DNA of 64,000 bases from Nannochloropsis salina CCMP1776 (Eukaryota > Sar > Eustigmatophyceae > Eustigmatales > Monodopsidaceae). The position numbers and the translations under genes are program-made. The stretch's first letter is position 1. Each line of letters starts with the position of its first letter. The stretch spans positions 753,446-817,445 of the forward strand of contig SDOX01000010.1 in the NCBI GenBank assembly GCA_004565275.1. Direction: 5' to 3'. A model generated the notes under the pieces. The model ran no database searches, was not told the DNA's origin, and saw only the letters and a program-made list of their open reading frames with translations. Below, piece by piece: positions 39,840 through 50,792 of this stretch.

Positions 39840-42800
39840 ATGAGCAGGATAGAGGTTACGGAAGAACTCTTAATGAGTCTGGGCTGGAAAATCACAGTCA
39901 AGAAAGGTCGCACTGTCTCCGTCGAACCGCCTCAGGATGGTAAGTTCGCGACCGCGTCTTGCTTTCCCGCCCGAGTGCTTATTCCTAAGCTCCTCCACGT
40001 GATATACGATATACATGCGCACTCACACTTTGACATCCTTTGATTTGCATTATCAGGTGGACTTGGGCTGGAAAATTTTCCAATATGCTTCGCCACGGTG
40101 TCAGAGGTCGTCGCATACTTTACGGCAGAGGCTCGGCATCTGGACCCCGCTTTGGCTGACAAAATCATAAAAACTGCGGCAGCTGAAGCCTTCAAATGTT
40201 ACCTCAGGGCCAAGGGATGGGAGATTCGTCCAGCAAATCGCAGGCAAGGCCCGCTCATCGGAAGCTTCCCTCGACGTGTCGCGGTTTTCTTCGTCCCCCC
40301 CGGGTCCCGCTTTCCCGATGCAGGCGTGGAGGGCAAGGACTTCTTCTCGCACCGAAGCTTGTTCGAGGCTCTCCTGGAAACAGAGGCAGGCAATCGCGTT
40401 CTCACCGGTGTGTCCAGTGAAGAGGCGGGCGAAATGGTGCTGGAAAGCATTTTTGCAGAAGCTTGGCGATGCCTGGAGGAAGCTGGAGGCTGGAAAGTAG
40501 ATTGCGGTGACGACCTGGCGACGATTGAATACGCGCCAGCAGGAGAGTCGCGGCCTTTGTCTGTCTTCAAAGGCAAGCGTGAATTTCTCCGCGCCTGCTA
40601 CAGCATCGCGACCACGCGTGGCTTGCCTCCCCTGCCTGTGGCGGCCCTGAGAACCGAGGACACGCTCGAGGAGAGGAGTGAAGCCTTGTGGTGTAAAATG
40701 ACCAGCCCCCGGTACAACTACACCTGGGCGTACCAAATCGATGGTCGACCTTACATCGTGCCACGCGAGATGCGGGACCTGGAAGAGGCCGTGCGGGACG
40801 AGACTGCCTTCGAGAGTGGGTCTCATTTGGTCTCTTGCTTACTAGGCGGAGCCTCCAGCGCCCCCGCGGCCACATTCGCTAGTGCGTCACACTCCCCTGT
40901 TTGCTCCCCCTCTATCTTGCCCGCCTCTCGGGCACTGTCGTCGTCCCTGGATCCGCCGCGACCGCCTCTCGAAGAGAAAGTGAGCCACAGGAACGTGCTC
41001 GCGGCGACCCTTGGGAGAGGTACTCGTTGCTATGAAGCCTCTTCATGCCCCGCTCTGTCGGTGGCTGATCCTCGCTCTGCATCTCGCCCATCCTCCACTC
41101 AGCCCTCGGCCGAGACTGGCAGAGCGGGTGGAAGTCGAGGGGCGAGTGGGGAGGGAAGGCCCTCACGAGGCACCCCGGGCGCGGGCATCATCGACATCTC
41201 CCAGGGCGACCACGCCCTGTCTATCGACGACGATTGGCCCCGTTTCGTGGAGGTCCTCCCCAGGCACGGCTTTGGATATGCCTACCGGACAAGTCGCTCC
41301 GACGCCAACGGTGGCGTGGCCCTCCTGTTGCCTCAGCACGCGGGGAAGAACGTTGAGTCCTGGATGGTGGAGGGCCGGGACTGGTTCCGTAACAAGGAGC
41401 AGATCGTTCCCTACATACAGGCGCGCTACAAGACGAGCCACCACCGCACGGACTATCAGAGTCCCAGAGGGGCCCGGGCTTTGAATCGAAAGACCAGGAA
41501 CGCAGCCGGCGCGTCCAAGATTGCAGGCGCCAGCGTGGCCTCGTCCTGTGACAGTCGTAGTGCGAAGGAGAACATCGACTTTTCTTCCACGTCTTCATTA
41601 TCTTCGACGGCTGGGCCTCCTGCTCCCTCCCGGACCGCAACGATGAATGCAGCCTCGGCTTCCTCGCGAAACTCAAGTTTCCAGAAAAGAAAGGCCGGCC
41701 GAATGCGGAACGTGTTTGAGCTGGAGAGAGATGAGACGGACGGCGCGGAAGAGGTGGCGCAGGGACCGATAGTCAAAAAAGAGTCTGGAGCCCGGAGGGT
41801 TGTCGGCAAGAAGAAGCAGAAGCTGGGCGGGCGGACAGGGACTGCTGAAAATGACGGCGACGGAGAGGAGGAGGGGGAGGTGGGGGTAGGCAAGGCGAAA
41901 CCGACTACGCGCGCGCACAAAAAGAGGGAGAAAGCCTTGGATGGGCGCCGTGGTGGTGGCGGCTCGCGCACACATATTATCAAAGTAGAAGTACCGGGGT
42001 GCCAGAAGGGCCTGTCGAAGGCCAAGGGAAAGCAAAGCAGAGCAAGAGGGAGCCCGGAGGGGGGGGACGCTTCGGACTATCGGTACTATATCGACGTATC
42101 CGAGAACGAGAACTGGGTGTACCGATACTTAAAGGACTGGCACGGGTGGTGCACCAAAAGTGGCTTCCGTAAGCAGGACGGGACGGACAGTGGCTATCGG
42201 TACTGTACCCCTCGTTACAGCGAGGCGCATCAGGAGGAAGGGAAGCATTGGTTCCGGTCCCTGGCCGACGTGAAGGAGTACGTCTCGCGGCACGTGGAGG
42301 CGGGCTGCCTTCCCTTTGCCTCCATCTTGAACGACAGCGAGAGCACGGGCGATGGCAGCCCTTCGGTGGGGGGAGCGGCGGCCGTGATGACGGCCGAGGG
42401 GGAGGGAATGGAGGAAGGGGCGGGGGAAGAGGGGAGGAGCTCGGCAGAAGTGACGGGCTTCGAGTCCCTGGAAGAAATGACCCGCAAGCTGGTCACGTTC
42501 CACGGCTTTGTCACGGAGGGCCGTAAGGTCATCCCGCCGGGAGGGTCGGCCCGGGGCCAGCGTGGGGAGGATTACCTTGAAGGCTTGGACGATTTGCAAG
42601 CCTACGTGCTCGAGAAGATACAGGGTCTCCTGCCCACGCAGGACAACCCCTCTTTCAACGCCTCCTCCAGCCCGAACTGGGGTCCCATGGGCCGCCCTGT
42701 GGGAGCGTCCTCTTCCATAGGGGAGCCGGACATGGGGAATGGCAAGGCGGGACAGGGGATGGGAGCGGGGAGGAACAAGGGAAAGAGGGGTCCGGGTCGG

Positions 42801-45800
42801 CCGAGCAGCAACAAAGCGGTGGTGGCGCGGCCCTCGGAGGGAAACGGAAGAGCCTATGGCGGTGACGGCTTGTCCGGCGAAATTGGCAAAGTCCTGCAAC
42901 CGACAGACCTGCTTGATCAAACGGTCTTGCTCCAGAAACTCATTCGGTACTACGGGTGGAAGAAACAGTGGCCTGAGGCGCGGAGTCTGATTCAAGAGTC
43001 CATTTATATTCCTCCTGGAGGGAAGCGGCCAAGCGCCGGTGGAGTAGCGGGCGTGGATTTTGCCATCTCATTCGAGCACTTGCGACAACTGGTTGTACGG
43101 AAATACTTCAAGGGAGAGGATTTGCTGACAGAACATGCGGTGCCAGTTGTAGAGGAGATTGATTTGGATCTGACGAAAGAGAGACACTTTTCCATGATTC
43201 GCGCGGGGCGGGAAAAAGACGGGGAAGAGGAGGAAGAGGAGGATGATGATGATGAAGAGGATGAGGAAGATGATGATGATGAGGAGGAGGAGGAGAAGGA
43301 GGAGGAGAAGGAGGAGGAGGAGGACGCCGAGGAGAGGGAGAAGGCGGAGGGAAAAGTCGGGGAAATGGAGGGGGAGACATGGTCGGGCCAAAGAGAAGAC
43401 TGCATGGAAATCGATCTTCACCCTGCCCTCAGTGAGGATCAAGAGCGTCGCGAGGAACGGGACAGGGAGGAAAGGATGGAGGAAATGTCTCCCGAGACGG
43501 GGACGTCCAGGGATGAGAGGACCAAAGGTCATATCAGAGGGGTAGCGGGGGAAAAGGATGCACACGACCAATCACAGCCCACAGAATCTGGAGGAGGTAA
43601 AACATATTCTTCCCCTCAAAGTCCCCTGTCCGGTGCAAGAGAGGAAGTCCTCCACAGCCATGCTCGAAGCAATAGCCGCCTCGAAAGCCACTTCAGCGTC
43701 TTGGCGCCCGGCGAATGGTTTCAGCGAGACCATCTCGTTGCGTGGTTGCGAGACGGCAAGACTTTCAATGCCGCGTTGGACGTCCTAATGAAGACGCACG
43801 AATGGCAAGTCCTTCCTTCGCAGGGGAAGTTTACGTCGACCTCAGGAAAATTCTACGTGGCCCCAGGGGGCCGAACGCCGTGGGAAGGGGGAACGCACGG
43901 GGTGGACTATCTCACGGATCACGAGGAGCTGATTGAGTACGTCACCAACGGCTTTGGGTTGCTGACGAACCAATTTGCCCCCGTCACTGCCGCCTTAAGG
44001 CCAGACCGTCTGTATCGCAAAATTATCTCTCCACTGCACGATCGGAGCCGCCATTCCACACGATCGGGGCGTACCTACCCCCCAATTCCCTCCGACGAGC
44101 CAGCGAGCACGCAGATGGAGGAGTCACCATCGGCTTTGCGGCTTGACGGGGAGGTAGAGGAGGAGGAAGACGGCCGGGGACGGGAGAGACGCGGCGACAC
44201 GAGTATCGGGCCCTTCATTGAGAACGCCGGGAAGCAGTCGGCTGGAGGAGAGAGAAGCGACAGAGAGGCGTCAGGGGGGGTTGGTGACAGGGTGGGGGGG
44301 GGCGGGCTCCGGGGCAATACCCGTGATTCATTGCGTGGCGATTCGAAAGGGGCTGGGCGCCTTTTCTCCAGCAATTTTCCTTCCTTGGATACGGACGCCG
44401 AGGTCGCGTCGCCTGCGGGGGGCGGGGACGTCTGTCAGGGGCCAGGACGGCCAGAAGATGAGGAGAGCGCGCGGCGTCTGTCGACGGAATCCGTGCACGG
44501 ACCCGGCTCTTCCCTCTCCTACCAGACTCCCAGCCTCTCCCGAAGCACAGCGAAGCGTAGATGCTTAGAGAAGTCCGCGGAGGCCTTGGCTTCGGCCGTC
44601 TCGAGCGTGCCCTTGCTCACGCCTATGGAGGTGGACCGGTACACTTACAGCGTCTTGAAGGCCAAGCGATGGACCCTCGCTCTGCGACCCCCCGCCCCGT
44701 CCTCCTCGAACCATGCAATGTACGAGCTCATCCCTCCCCAGGAAGAGGGGCTCCCGACGCGGCCGTTCAACAGCGAGAAGGATGCCTTGCTATGGGCCAG
44801 GGACGAAGGAGGCTTGGTCAGCTCTCAGGAGCTCCAGACGCACGCGGAGGCGTGTCCCTACCAACCTATCATCGCCGAGATGGAGGTCGCTCGCAGCCGC
44901 CTGGGTCAGGCAGGCTCGGGGGATTGCCACGTGTCTGCGGTGCGGGAGGTGGAAAGCCGGCGTTTGCTCGACTTCTACATGGCGTATCTGCTGGACCCAA
45001 CGGGCGCCTGGCTCCGCGTGGGAGGGCTCCCGGGGACAGGGAAAACCTTGGCGGTGCAGCATTCAGAAGCCCTACTGGCCCATGCCTTGGCCTCGCGGGG
45101 CGTCAGCGCCAGACCGACCTTTGTGCGCCTGAACTGCGCCGCCTACTCGGCCCCCAAGAGCTTCCTCGAAGCCTTAGCAGCTCAATTGCATCTGACGGGC
45201 GGGACAGGCTCCTTTGCTTCCGCCTCTTCGCGCCGCATGAGCCTTGGCGCTGTAAGAGAGCCGCTGACCGAAGACGCGCTGTGGGCTAAGCTGGAGGAAC
45301 GCTTACGCTCGGTGAAAAGGCCGGACATGAACGGGCGAGGGACCGGGGGCACGCTTTCGGACGTCCTCAGCAGCCCGCTCATCAAGTCGATGACCTCCTG
45401 GTTCCGAGGAGGGGGGGCTGGGGCGGCGACCAAGGCGGCAGAGGAGACGACACGGGAGGTCTCGGAGGAGCAGGAGGCAGCAGGCGGAGACCGAAGGCTA
45501 GACTCGTCGGTGGTGAAGGCGAACGAGCTGGTGGGTCGCACGGTGGTGTTGGTGCTTGATGAGCTGGATCAATTCATCGCTACGAACAGGGAGACGATCG
45601 GGTGCGTGGCCCGCCTGATCAGCAACGTGATCATGGTCGCGGGCTCTCGGGCGTTGCTGGTGACGGTTTCCAACACGATTGACGACCACACGGCCCTGGG
45701 CGCCTTGTGGTCGAAAGTCAAGACAGGCCGGTCGCCGGCCTGCTGGATAGACTATGCGGGTCACGACGAGGACCGCGCACTCGCAGCAGGCATCGGTGAG

Positions 45801-46484
45801 GACAAGCTCGAGCCCATCATATTCCGCCCCTTTCAGGACGCGGAACTCGTGCAGATCCTGAAAGTCTGCGTCGGGGACACCTTTCAAGCCCCGGCTCTGG
45901 CCATGATCGCAAAGCGCGTCACTTCTTCCAGGGGGGACGCGCGCGTGGCCGTCGACACGTGTCGGCGGGCCTTGGAGCGCCACGTGCGGACGCTGGATGA
46001 GAAGGCAAAGACGTGGTGCCCCGCCAGCTTGATGGAAGGCGAAAAGGACAACGGAGACAAGTCTGTGGAGGTGCGGGACTCAGAGAGGCAGGTCACGGCC
46101 GCCGAAGCGAATGCCGCCTCCAAAGAAATGGATGTAGACGTGGGGAAAGACATTGGGAAGCTCCCCCAGCACGCTCGCTTCCTTCTCCTGGTTCTCCTGC
46201 ACATGACCACGACGAGAGGGGGAGGAAAGGGCGGGAATCAGGTGAAGCTAGCTGACCTGCAGAACGAGTACACGCAACAGGCAAAAGCCATCCTTGGGGC
46301 CAGCCAACTGGGCGCGTCCTCCAATTTTGAGGACAACTTGGAGTGGATTGATGAGAACGGGTTGGTGGAGAAAGGGAAAGGAGGCAAGGCGAAGGTTGTG
46401 AGCCCGAGGGTGGATTGGGCGACGGTGCTTCCGAAGCTGACAGTACAAGACAAAACGCATTTCAAGGCCTTGTTACCCAAATGA
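39840..46484 (+). CDS. Orc1/Cdc6-family AAA+ protein with about ten N-terminal repeat modules
   Basis: Two exons (39840-39939; 40057-46484), intron GTAAGT...TATCAG, 2,175 residues. The C-terminus is an Orc1/Cdc6 ATPase: Walker A GLPGTGKT at 1690-1697, Walker B VLDELD with Asp1868/Glu1869, sensor 1 in VTVSNTIDD, sensor 2 in SSRGDARVAVDTCRRALE, then a winged-helix end (about 2060-2175). Such proteins load MCM helicase at origins. The N-terminal 1,620 residues hold about ten diverged copies of a 45-65-residue module with an aromatic GW/GF start, Y-x-x-P-P/G-G, then G-x-D-Y/F/W-F/L, and ending L-x-x-Y-V. Approximate positions: 12-56, 85-142, 170-215, 242-286, 425-492, 719-784, 837-888, 987-1050, 1269-1335 and 1562-1620. 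They are separated by low-complexity linkers, including a long Asp/Glu tract (43219-43350). The modules faintly resemble MBD-type DNA-binding domains. No BAH domain is visible, so Orc1 versus Cdc6 is open. E2F-type promoter sites agree with a replication role. Confidence 0.85.
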
Positions 46485-47070
46485 AGGAGAAGTTTAGAGG
46501 ACAAAATAGCACTAGAGAGTCTCTGGAAAGTGACAGAGGATGGGGTGGACGAAGGTACAGGGTCAGGCAACACTGCCCTGATGAAGGCCTAGCCCCCTCC
46601 GGCCCACCTCATCCATCAACCATGATTATATGGGAGGGGACGAAGGAAAGAGCCAAAATTCAGCCGGCGAGTGAGTGATGAAGATACAGAGCTCGCGAGA
46701 GGTGTAAGTACGAACAGGGGGGGGGGGAAGTAGGAGAAATTAAGGGAAAGGAATGGAGGCATACGGATAGACAGGGCCTCATCGCCCTGCTGAATTAGTC
46801 AAGAAGGGCTGACAGGCCCTGTCTCTCACGCCGTGATGCGCTCTAAGAGAGGCATCAACTATCACAGCCCCAAAACAATGATTCTGAACCGCCGATTGCT
46901 CCTTTGCCCACATGTTCCATCGACACCGCCTTGAAAAATGAGTTCCTTTCTCCCTTCCTTCCATGCGTTCACGGTCGTTGGGCCGTCTGCGCGTATGCTC
47001 GCACTCTGCGACACCCACAAGCCTCTACCCACCCCCACCAGAGCCCTTCACCTCCCGCTGACTCGCCGCG
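46485..47070. other. Convergent intergenic region between the Orc1/Cdc6-like and eIF3g genes
   Basis: 586 bp between two 3' ends, with a G-run at 46719-46728. No gene seen. Confidence 0.4.
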
Positions 47071-48163
47071 TTATCTTTCCGTCCCATGCGTCAGGTTCGA
47101 CGCCGTCGAGTAAGCCATGGTCGTGTCCTGCGCCAAGCGCTGCCCGTAGCCGGACACGAACCCCCCGGCAAGCCCATCCCTTTCCTCCCGCCGTTGCGTC
47201 GGAGGGTTCGCCCACTCCAAGCGAAGGATCAGGTGGTCGTAACCATACCCCTGCAGGCTGTCCATTGCCTTCTGTGCGTCCTCCTTCTTCAGAAAGGAGA
47301 CGAAGGCGAACCCCCGCGAGGTGTTCCGCTCCTTGTCCTTGGCCAAAAACACCCGATGCAAGACGCCGAATCGGCCGAAGAGGTTCTTCAAGTCGTCATC
47401 CGTCGTGTCTTCCGAAACGTTTGTCACTCGGATCGTTGGGAACTTGTCCTCTTCCCGCCCGCCCGGCCCCGTCTGGGGCCCTGGCCCTCCACCACCAAAC
47501 CGCTCGCCCATCGTCCGGCGCGGAGCCCCTTCCTCTCCACCATTCATTCCTCCCATCCCACTACCGCCATCGTATTCGGCGAAAGACTCTCCGGGGGTTG
47601 TCGACGGCAGCAGACCCGCTTTTCGTGCTGCAAGCTTTTGTTGGATTAAGCCCAAGTTCTTCAAATCTGCGGCCGGTTCATCTTCCGCCAGGCTGTGAGG
47701 ATCTTCAATCGCAATACTTTGCTCCTCGGCTCGGACATGAGCATCGCGGGCGTCCCCAAATCGGGCCCAGGTCTTGCGCACGAATGTTCGTTTCGGAACG
47801 TGGGTCGTGATTTCTTCCACTTTGAATTTCTGAACGTATCGAACTTTCCGCTGGTCTTTCCATGCCCACTCTGTCCGCGTCACTACGCCATTTTCGTCAG
47901 GTTTTCCCTATATAAAACGACGTTGTATGGCAAAAGGGATGTGTGATGGCAGAGTGTGAGCGTGGTGGGGGGAGGAGGAGGCTTGGCGAACGTGTGTGTG
48001 CCGACAGGCTCACATCTGCGTTATGGAAGCTTGTGCACGGCATCACGATATTGATAAGACGCCTCAAGCCGTGACTCTACGCTGTCGGGTCACTCACCTC
48101 GACTGGTTGGGGGAGCTCCTCATCATCTTCATAGTCTCCCCAGTCCTGCACCTCGCGCGACAT
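47071..48163 (-). CDS. EIF3G: Translation initiation factor eIF3 subunit g
   Basis: Exon 1 is 48098-48163 (22 codons, MSREVQDWGDYEDDEELPQP); the intron is 47908-48097 (GTGAGT...TATAG); exon 2 is 47071-47907; 300 residues. N-terminal eIF3g region: NGVVTRTEWAWKDQRKVRYV, then VPKRTFVRKTWARFGDA. C-terminal RRM at about 178-255 with RNP2 IRVTNVSEDT and RNP1 RGFAFVSF, then the family signature YGYDHLILRLEWANP. eIF3g sits at the mRNA-entry side of the 40S subunit and aids scanning and reinitiation. The usual CCHC zinc knuckle between the two parts is missing; the linker (LAEDEPAADLKNLG...) has no cysteines, while the rest is collinear. The acidic first exon agrees with other eIF3g starts. Confidence 0.92.
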
Positions 48164-48461
48164 GACAACAACGATCGGTGGCTCCGCGACCTGCAAGCGG
48201 CAGTAAAAGGAGATAAGCGTCAAAAGTGTAGGGACACGACATGTCAATAATAGGAGCAGCTAGGATAAGACGTACAACTCTTGGTTTATGTCCAACAAAG
48301 CGAGCATGTGCACCACCGCAAAGTCGGAAGAAAGAAAGGATGCACACACACCACAAAACAAGGGGGGAGGTTGCAGCCGTGGATTGCTCTCGTTCACACA
48401 CACTACTCTGGCATTGCTTACTTTTGTGTCATTTGTCACGATGCAGACCATTGAAGCTCTG
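48164..48461. other. Intergenic region between eIF3g and the FKBP-CS gene
   Basis: 298 bp holding the eIF3g promoter and the FKBP-CS 3' UTR. No element recognised. Confidence 0.4.
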
Positions 48462-49717
48462 TCATTGGTCTTTGAATACTGTGCTCCATATCCTGCGCAT
48501 GGGCTCTTTTTTCTCCAGCCTCACTTCGACGCATGTTTTGCCCTCTGTTAACTCGTCCGTGTAATCCTTACTCAACACCCAAAACGAGGATTCCAGCTCG
48601 ATGGGCCCGAAGAGGTCACCGCCAATTATCCAGCTTTCCTTCTTCTCCGGGGTCTTGAAGCCCACTGTCAAGACGCGATTGGTCAGGTGCACTAAAACAT
48701 CTTCTTTCTTCACCTCCTCGGGGACTGGTACCACCACTTCCATGTAGCCCGCCCTTTCCTTCCACTTATACTGCGGTGCCGTTCCTATCACGACCTGATT
48801 CGGATTGAGCTTATTCTTCATGGCCATGTCATCTATGTCTACCTTCATGCCCTTGTTGGCGTCCTCAGGGATCGCCTCCACGCGCGGGGTCGAGGGCGGG
48901 GAGAACCCATCAATGCCTTCCCCTTGCTGCTGCTCCTCCTCGCGTTGCTCCTTCTCCATCGCTGCCTTGGCCTCTGCCAAAGGTCCGCTACCCCCACCGT
49001 TTTCTCCATTTACCTCGGCTGTTGCCTCTCCGATACTGTCTTTGCGGACAGTGGGGGGGGCGGCCCAGGTGGTCATGGGCGACGTGCCTTCGTCGATCTC
49101 TTCGCGCCATTTCTTGGTCAGATCCCGAGTATCCTCCACGTCCGTCGAGCCCGCTCCTTGGAGGGTCCGCCAGTTCAAGAGCTGCAAGCGCGTGACGATG
49201 ATGGCGCCGGGGGGAATCTTGTCTTGGTATCCCTCTGCCGAGCCGAAGGCATACTCGGGACTGCACGTGATCTCGGCAACCTCGTTGGGCTTCATGGTCG
49301 CCACGGCCATCTCCCAGCCGCGGATCACTTCCGGGTTTGCCAGGCCCTGTGAGAGGATTAGAGGGGGAGAGGGGAGGCGATCGTGGGGTGAGCGCAATCC
49401 ATCGGCCATGCTGGTCTGATGGCCCCAGAAAAGACTTTTGGCACATCGGTAAGGTTCCGTGCCCTGTTCTGAGTGAGCTTCTTAAGTGATCTTACCAGCA
49501 TAAATTCCATCGGTTTCTTCATTCGGTCCGCTATCACCTGCCCCGTGGATGTTTTCATGACAAAAGCTACCTTGCAGTAGGAATGAGGCGGTGGAGTTTG
49601 CTGGTTGTACCCGTAGCCGGGCCGTAGCACGGTTTTTAACACCCCCCCGTCTCCGGACAAGTCGACAGGCTCCTCACTGGGACGAGGTCCACTCCGCCAA
49701 CCAGAATTCATGGACAT
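48462..49717 (-). CDS. FKBP-type prolyl isomerase fused to a CS (p23/NudC-like) domain
   Basis: Exon 1 is 49496-49717, exon 2 48462-49346, intron GTAAGA...TCACAG, phase 0; 368 residues. Residues about 15-110 are an FKBP fold: GDGGVLKTVLRPGYGYNQQT, PMEFML/GLANPEVIRGWEMA, MKPNEVAEITCSPEYAFG, then IPPGAIIVTRLQLLNW. The splice junction lies in the conserved F-x-L-G...V-I-x-G-W-E segment, which supports it. An acidic/Gln-rich linker follows (EEEQQQGEGIDGF). The last 100 residues are a CS domain: APQYKWKERAGYMEVVVPVP, VLVHLTNRVLTVGFKTPEKK, then FGPIELESSFWVL. CS domains commonly dock on Hsp90, so an Hsp90-linked cytosolic folding role is likely, with CS standing in for the TPR of classical co-chaperone FKBPs. 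Upstream in-frame sequence exists, but MSMNSGW is the natural first Met. Confidence 0.87.
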
Positions 49718-50792
49718 TATTGGACTTGAGATCAAGGGGGAGGGGGGTGAGGGGACAAGGCAATAAAACGCGGCATTCGGGTGGAGAGGCAGGCCCGCCT
49801 GGGATCTACGCGGTAGCTTAGGCGCTATGGACATGAATGCGTAAGAAAGTTTGAGGCTGAAGAAGAAGGAGACAAATACTGCGAGGTTACAGGCTCCTGA
49901 AAGCCGTAGTCGAGTGGCTAGAAGACATAGGGGCAAGCCCGATGTTCTGCTTCGTTTCCCTGTCCTGCTGCCCTGCGCTGCCATCACCGGCCAGTTGATC
50001 AAAGCACGTGGATGGATGCCAAACGCTCTTGATCTAGGGTTAGGAATAGGCACGTGAAACCATGTTGTGTAATAAGCTTGAGTAATACTATAAAGCGCTC
50101 TGGTTCGACCGCACTTTTCTCGCGGCACTCGACGTGCATGATACTAGTAGAGCTGGCTACCTGCGAGAGAAAGACAACCCGCTAGATCCCATCCGTATCC
50201 CTCCCCATCCAACGACCCATTGGAACCCTGCTTTCCCATGGTTGTGCGTATAAATTCTGTATTGACCATAGCGCACGTCTTTACGCGCTCATTTAGCAGT
50301 GCATGCGTTCGTCTAATTGCCTTTTCAGCGTCACCTCCTGGAGGAGGGAGTAGGACATAGCCCCTAGGCCGACTCAAGATCATGGATTGTTCCATGGTCA
50401 TTCTAACAGCCTGCCCTTTCCTCGACACTTACAGAGCACCACTGCTCGGTGGTGGCATTGTATCAGCTCTGGCGCGTGTCACGGACGCTCGTGACGGGCA
50501 TAACTGGTACGTTCTTCTAATATAAGGAAAGATCGTATTCGAGTCCGCCAGCATAACCGCCTTAAAAAGTTGCTTCGACGTTGTTGATCTGAAAGCCCCC
50601 CGTGCCCGCACGGCTTGATCATCGTTGCAGTGCAGAGAAGCATCTGAGTGTGAAGCTAGGTGCTTGTCTGCTCTGCCACAATATGCCGCTGGTTTGCTCC
50701 CCTTCCCATACCATCGACGCAAGCCCCAGTGGTCGGGTCGTAGAACAATTCCTCCTCGCTCTCATATGTTTCATCATCACGACCACAGATCA
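49718..50792. other. Intergenic region between the FKBP-CS gene and the J-domain gene
   Basis: About 1.1 kb between divergent genes. On the - strand around 50144-50410 an 85-residue frame (MTMEQSMILSRPRGYVLLPP...) could be a small gene, but it has no recognised domain and no sensible upstream exon. A single TTAGGGTTAGG-like stretch near 50036 is too short to call. Otherwise promoter DNA. Confidence 0.35.

Noticed and set aside
43068-43571. Leu-rich - strand frame resembling membrane segments
   Set aside because: Antisense of the Asp/Glu tract of the Orc1/Cdc6-like gene; GAG/GAT repeats read backwards give Leu/Ile/Ser runs.
46938-47810. 290-residue + strand Pro/Ser/Arg-rich frame
   Set aside because: Antisense of eIF3g, whose RRM and splice junction are unmistakable.
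50144-50428. Small - strand frame containing MTMEQSMILSRPRGYVLLPP
   Set aside because: No domain, no leader, no phase-consistent upstream exon; kept only as a remark in the intergenic entry.
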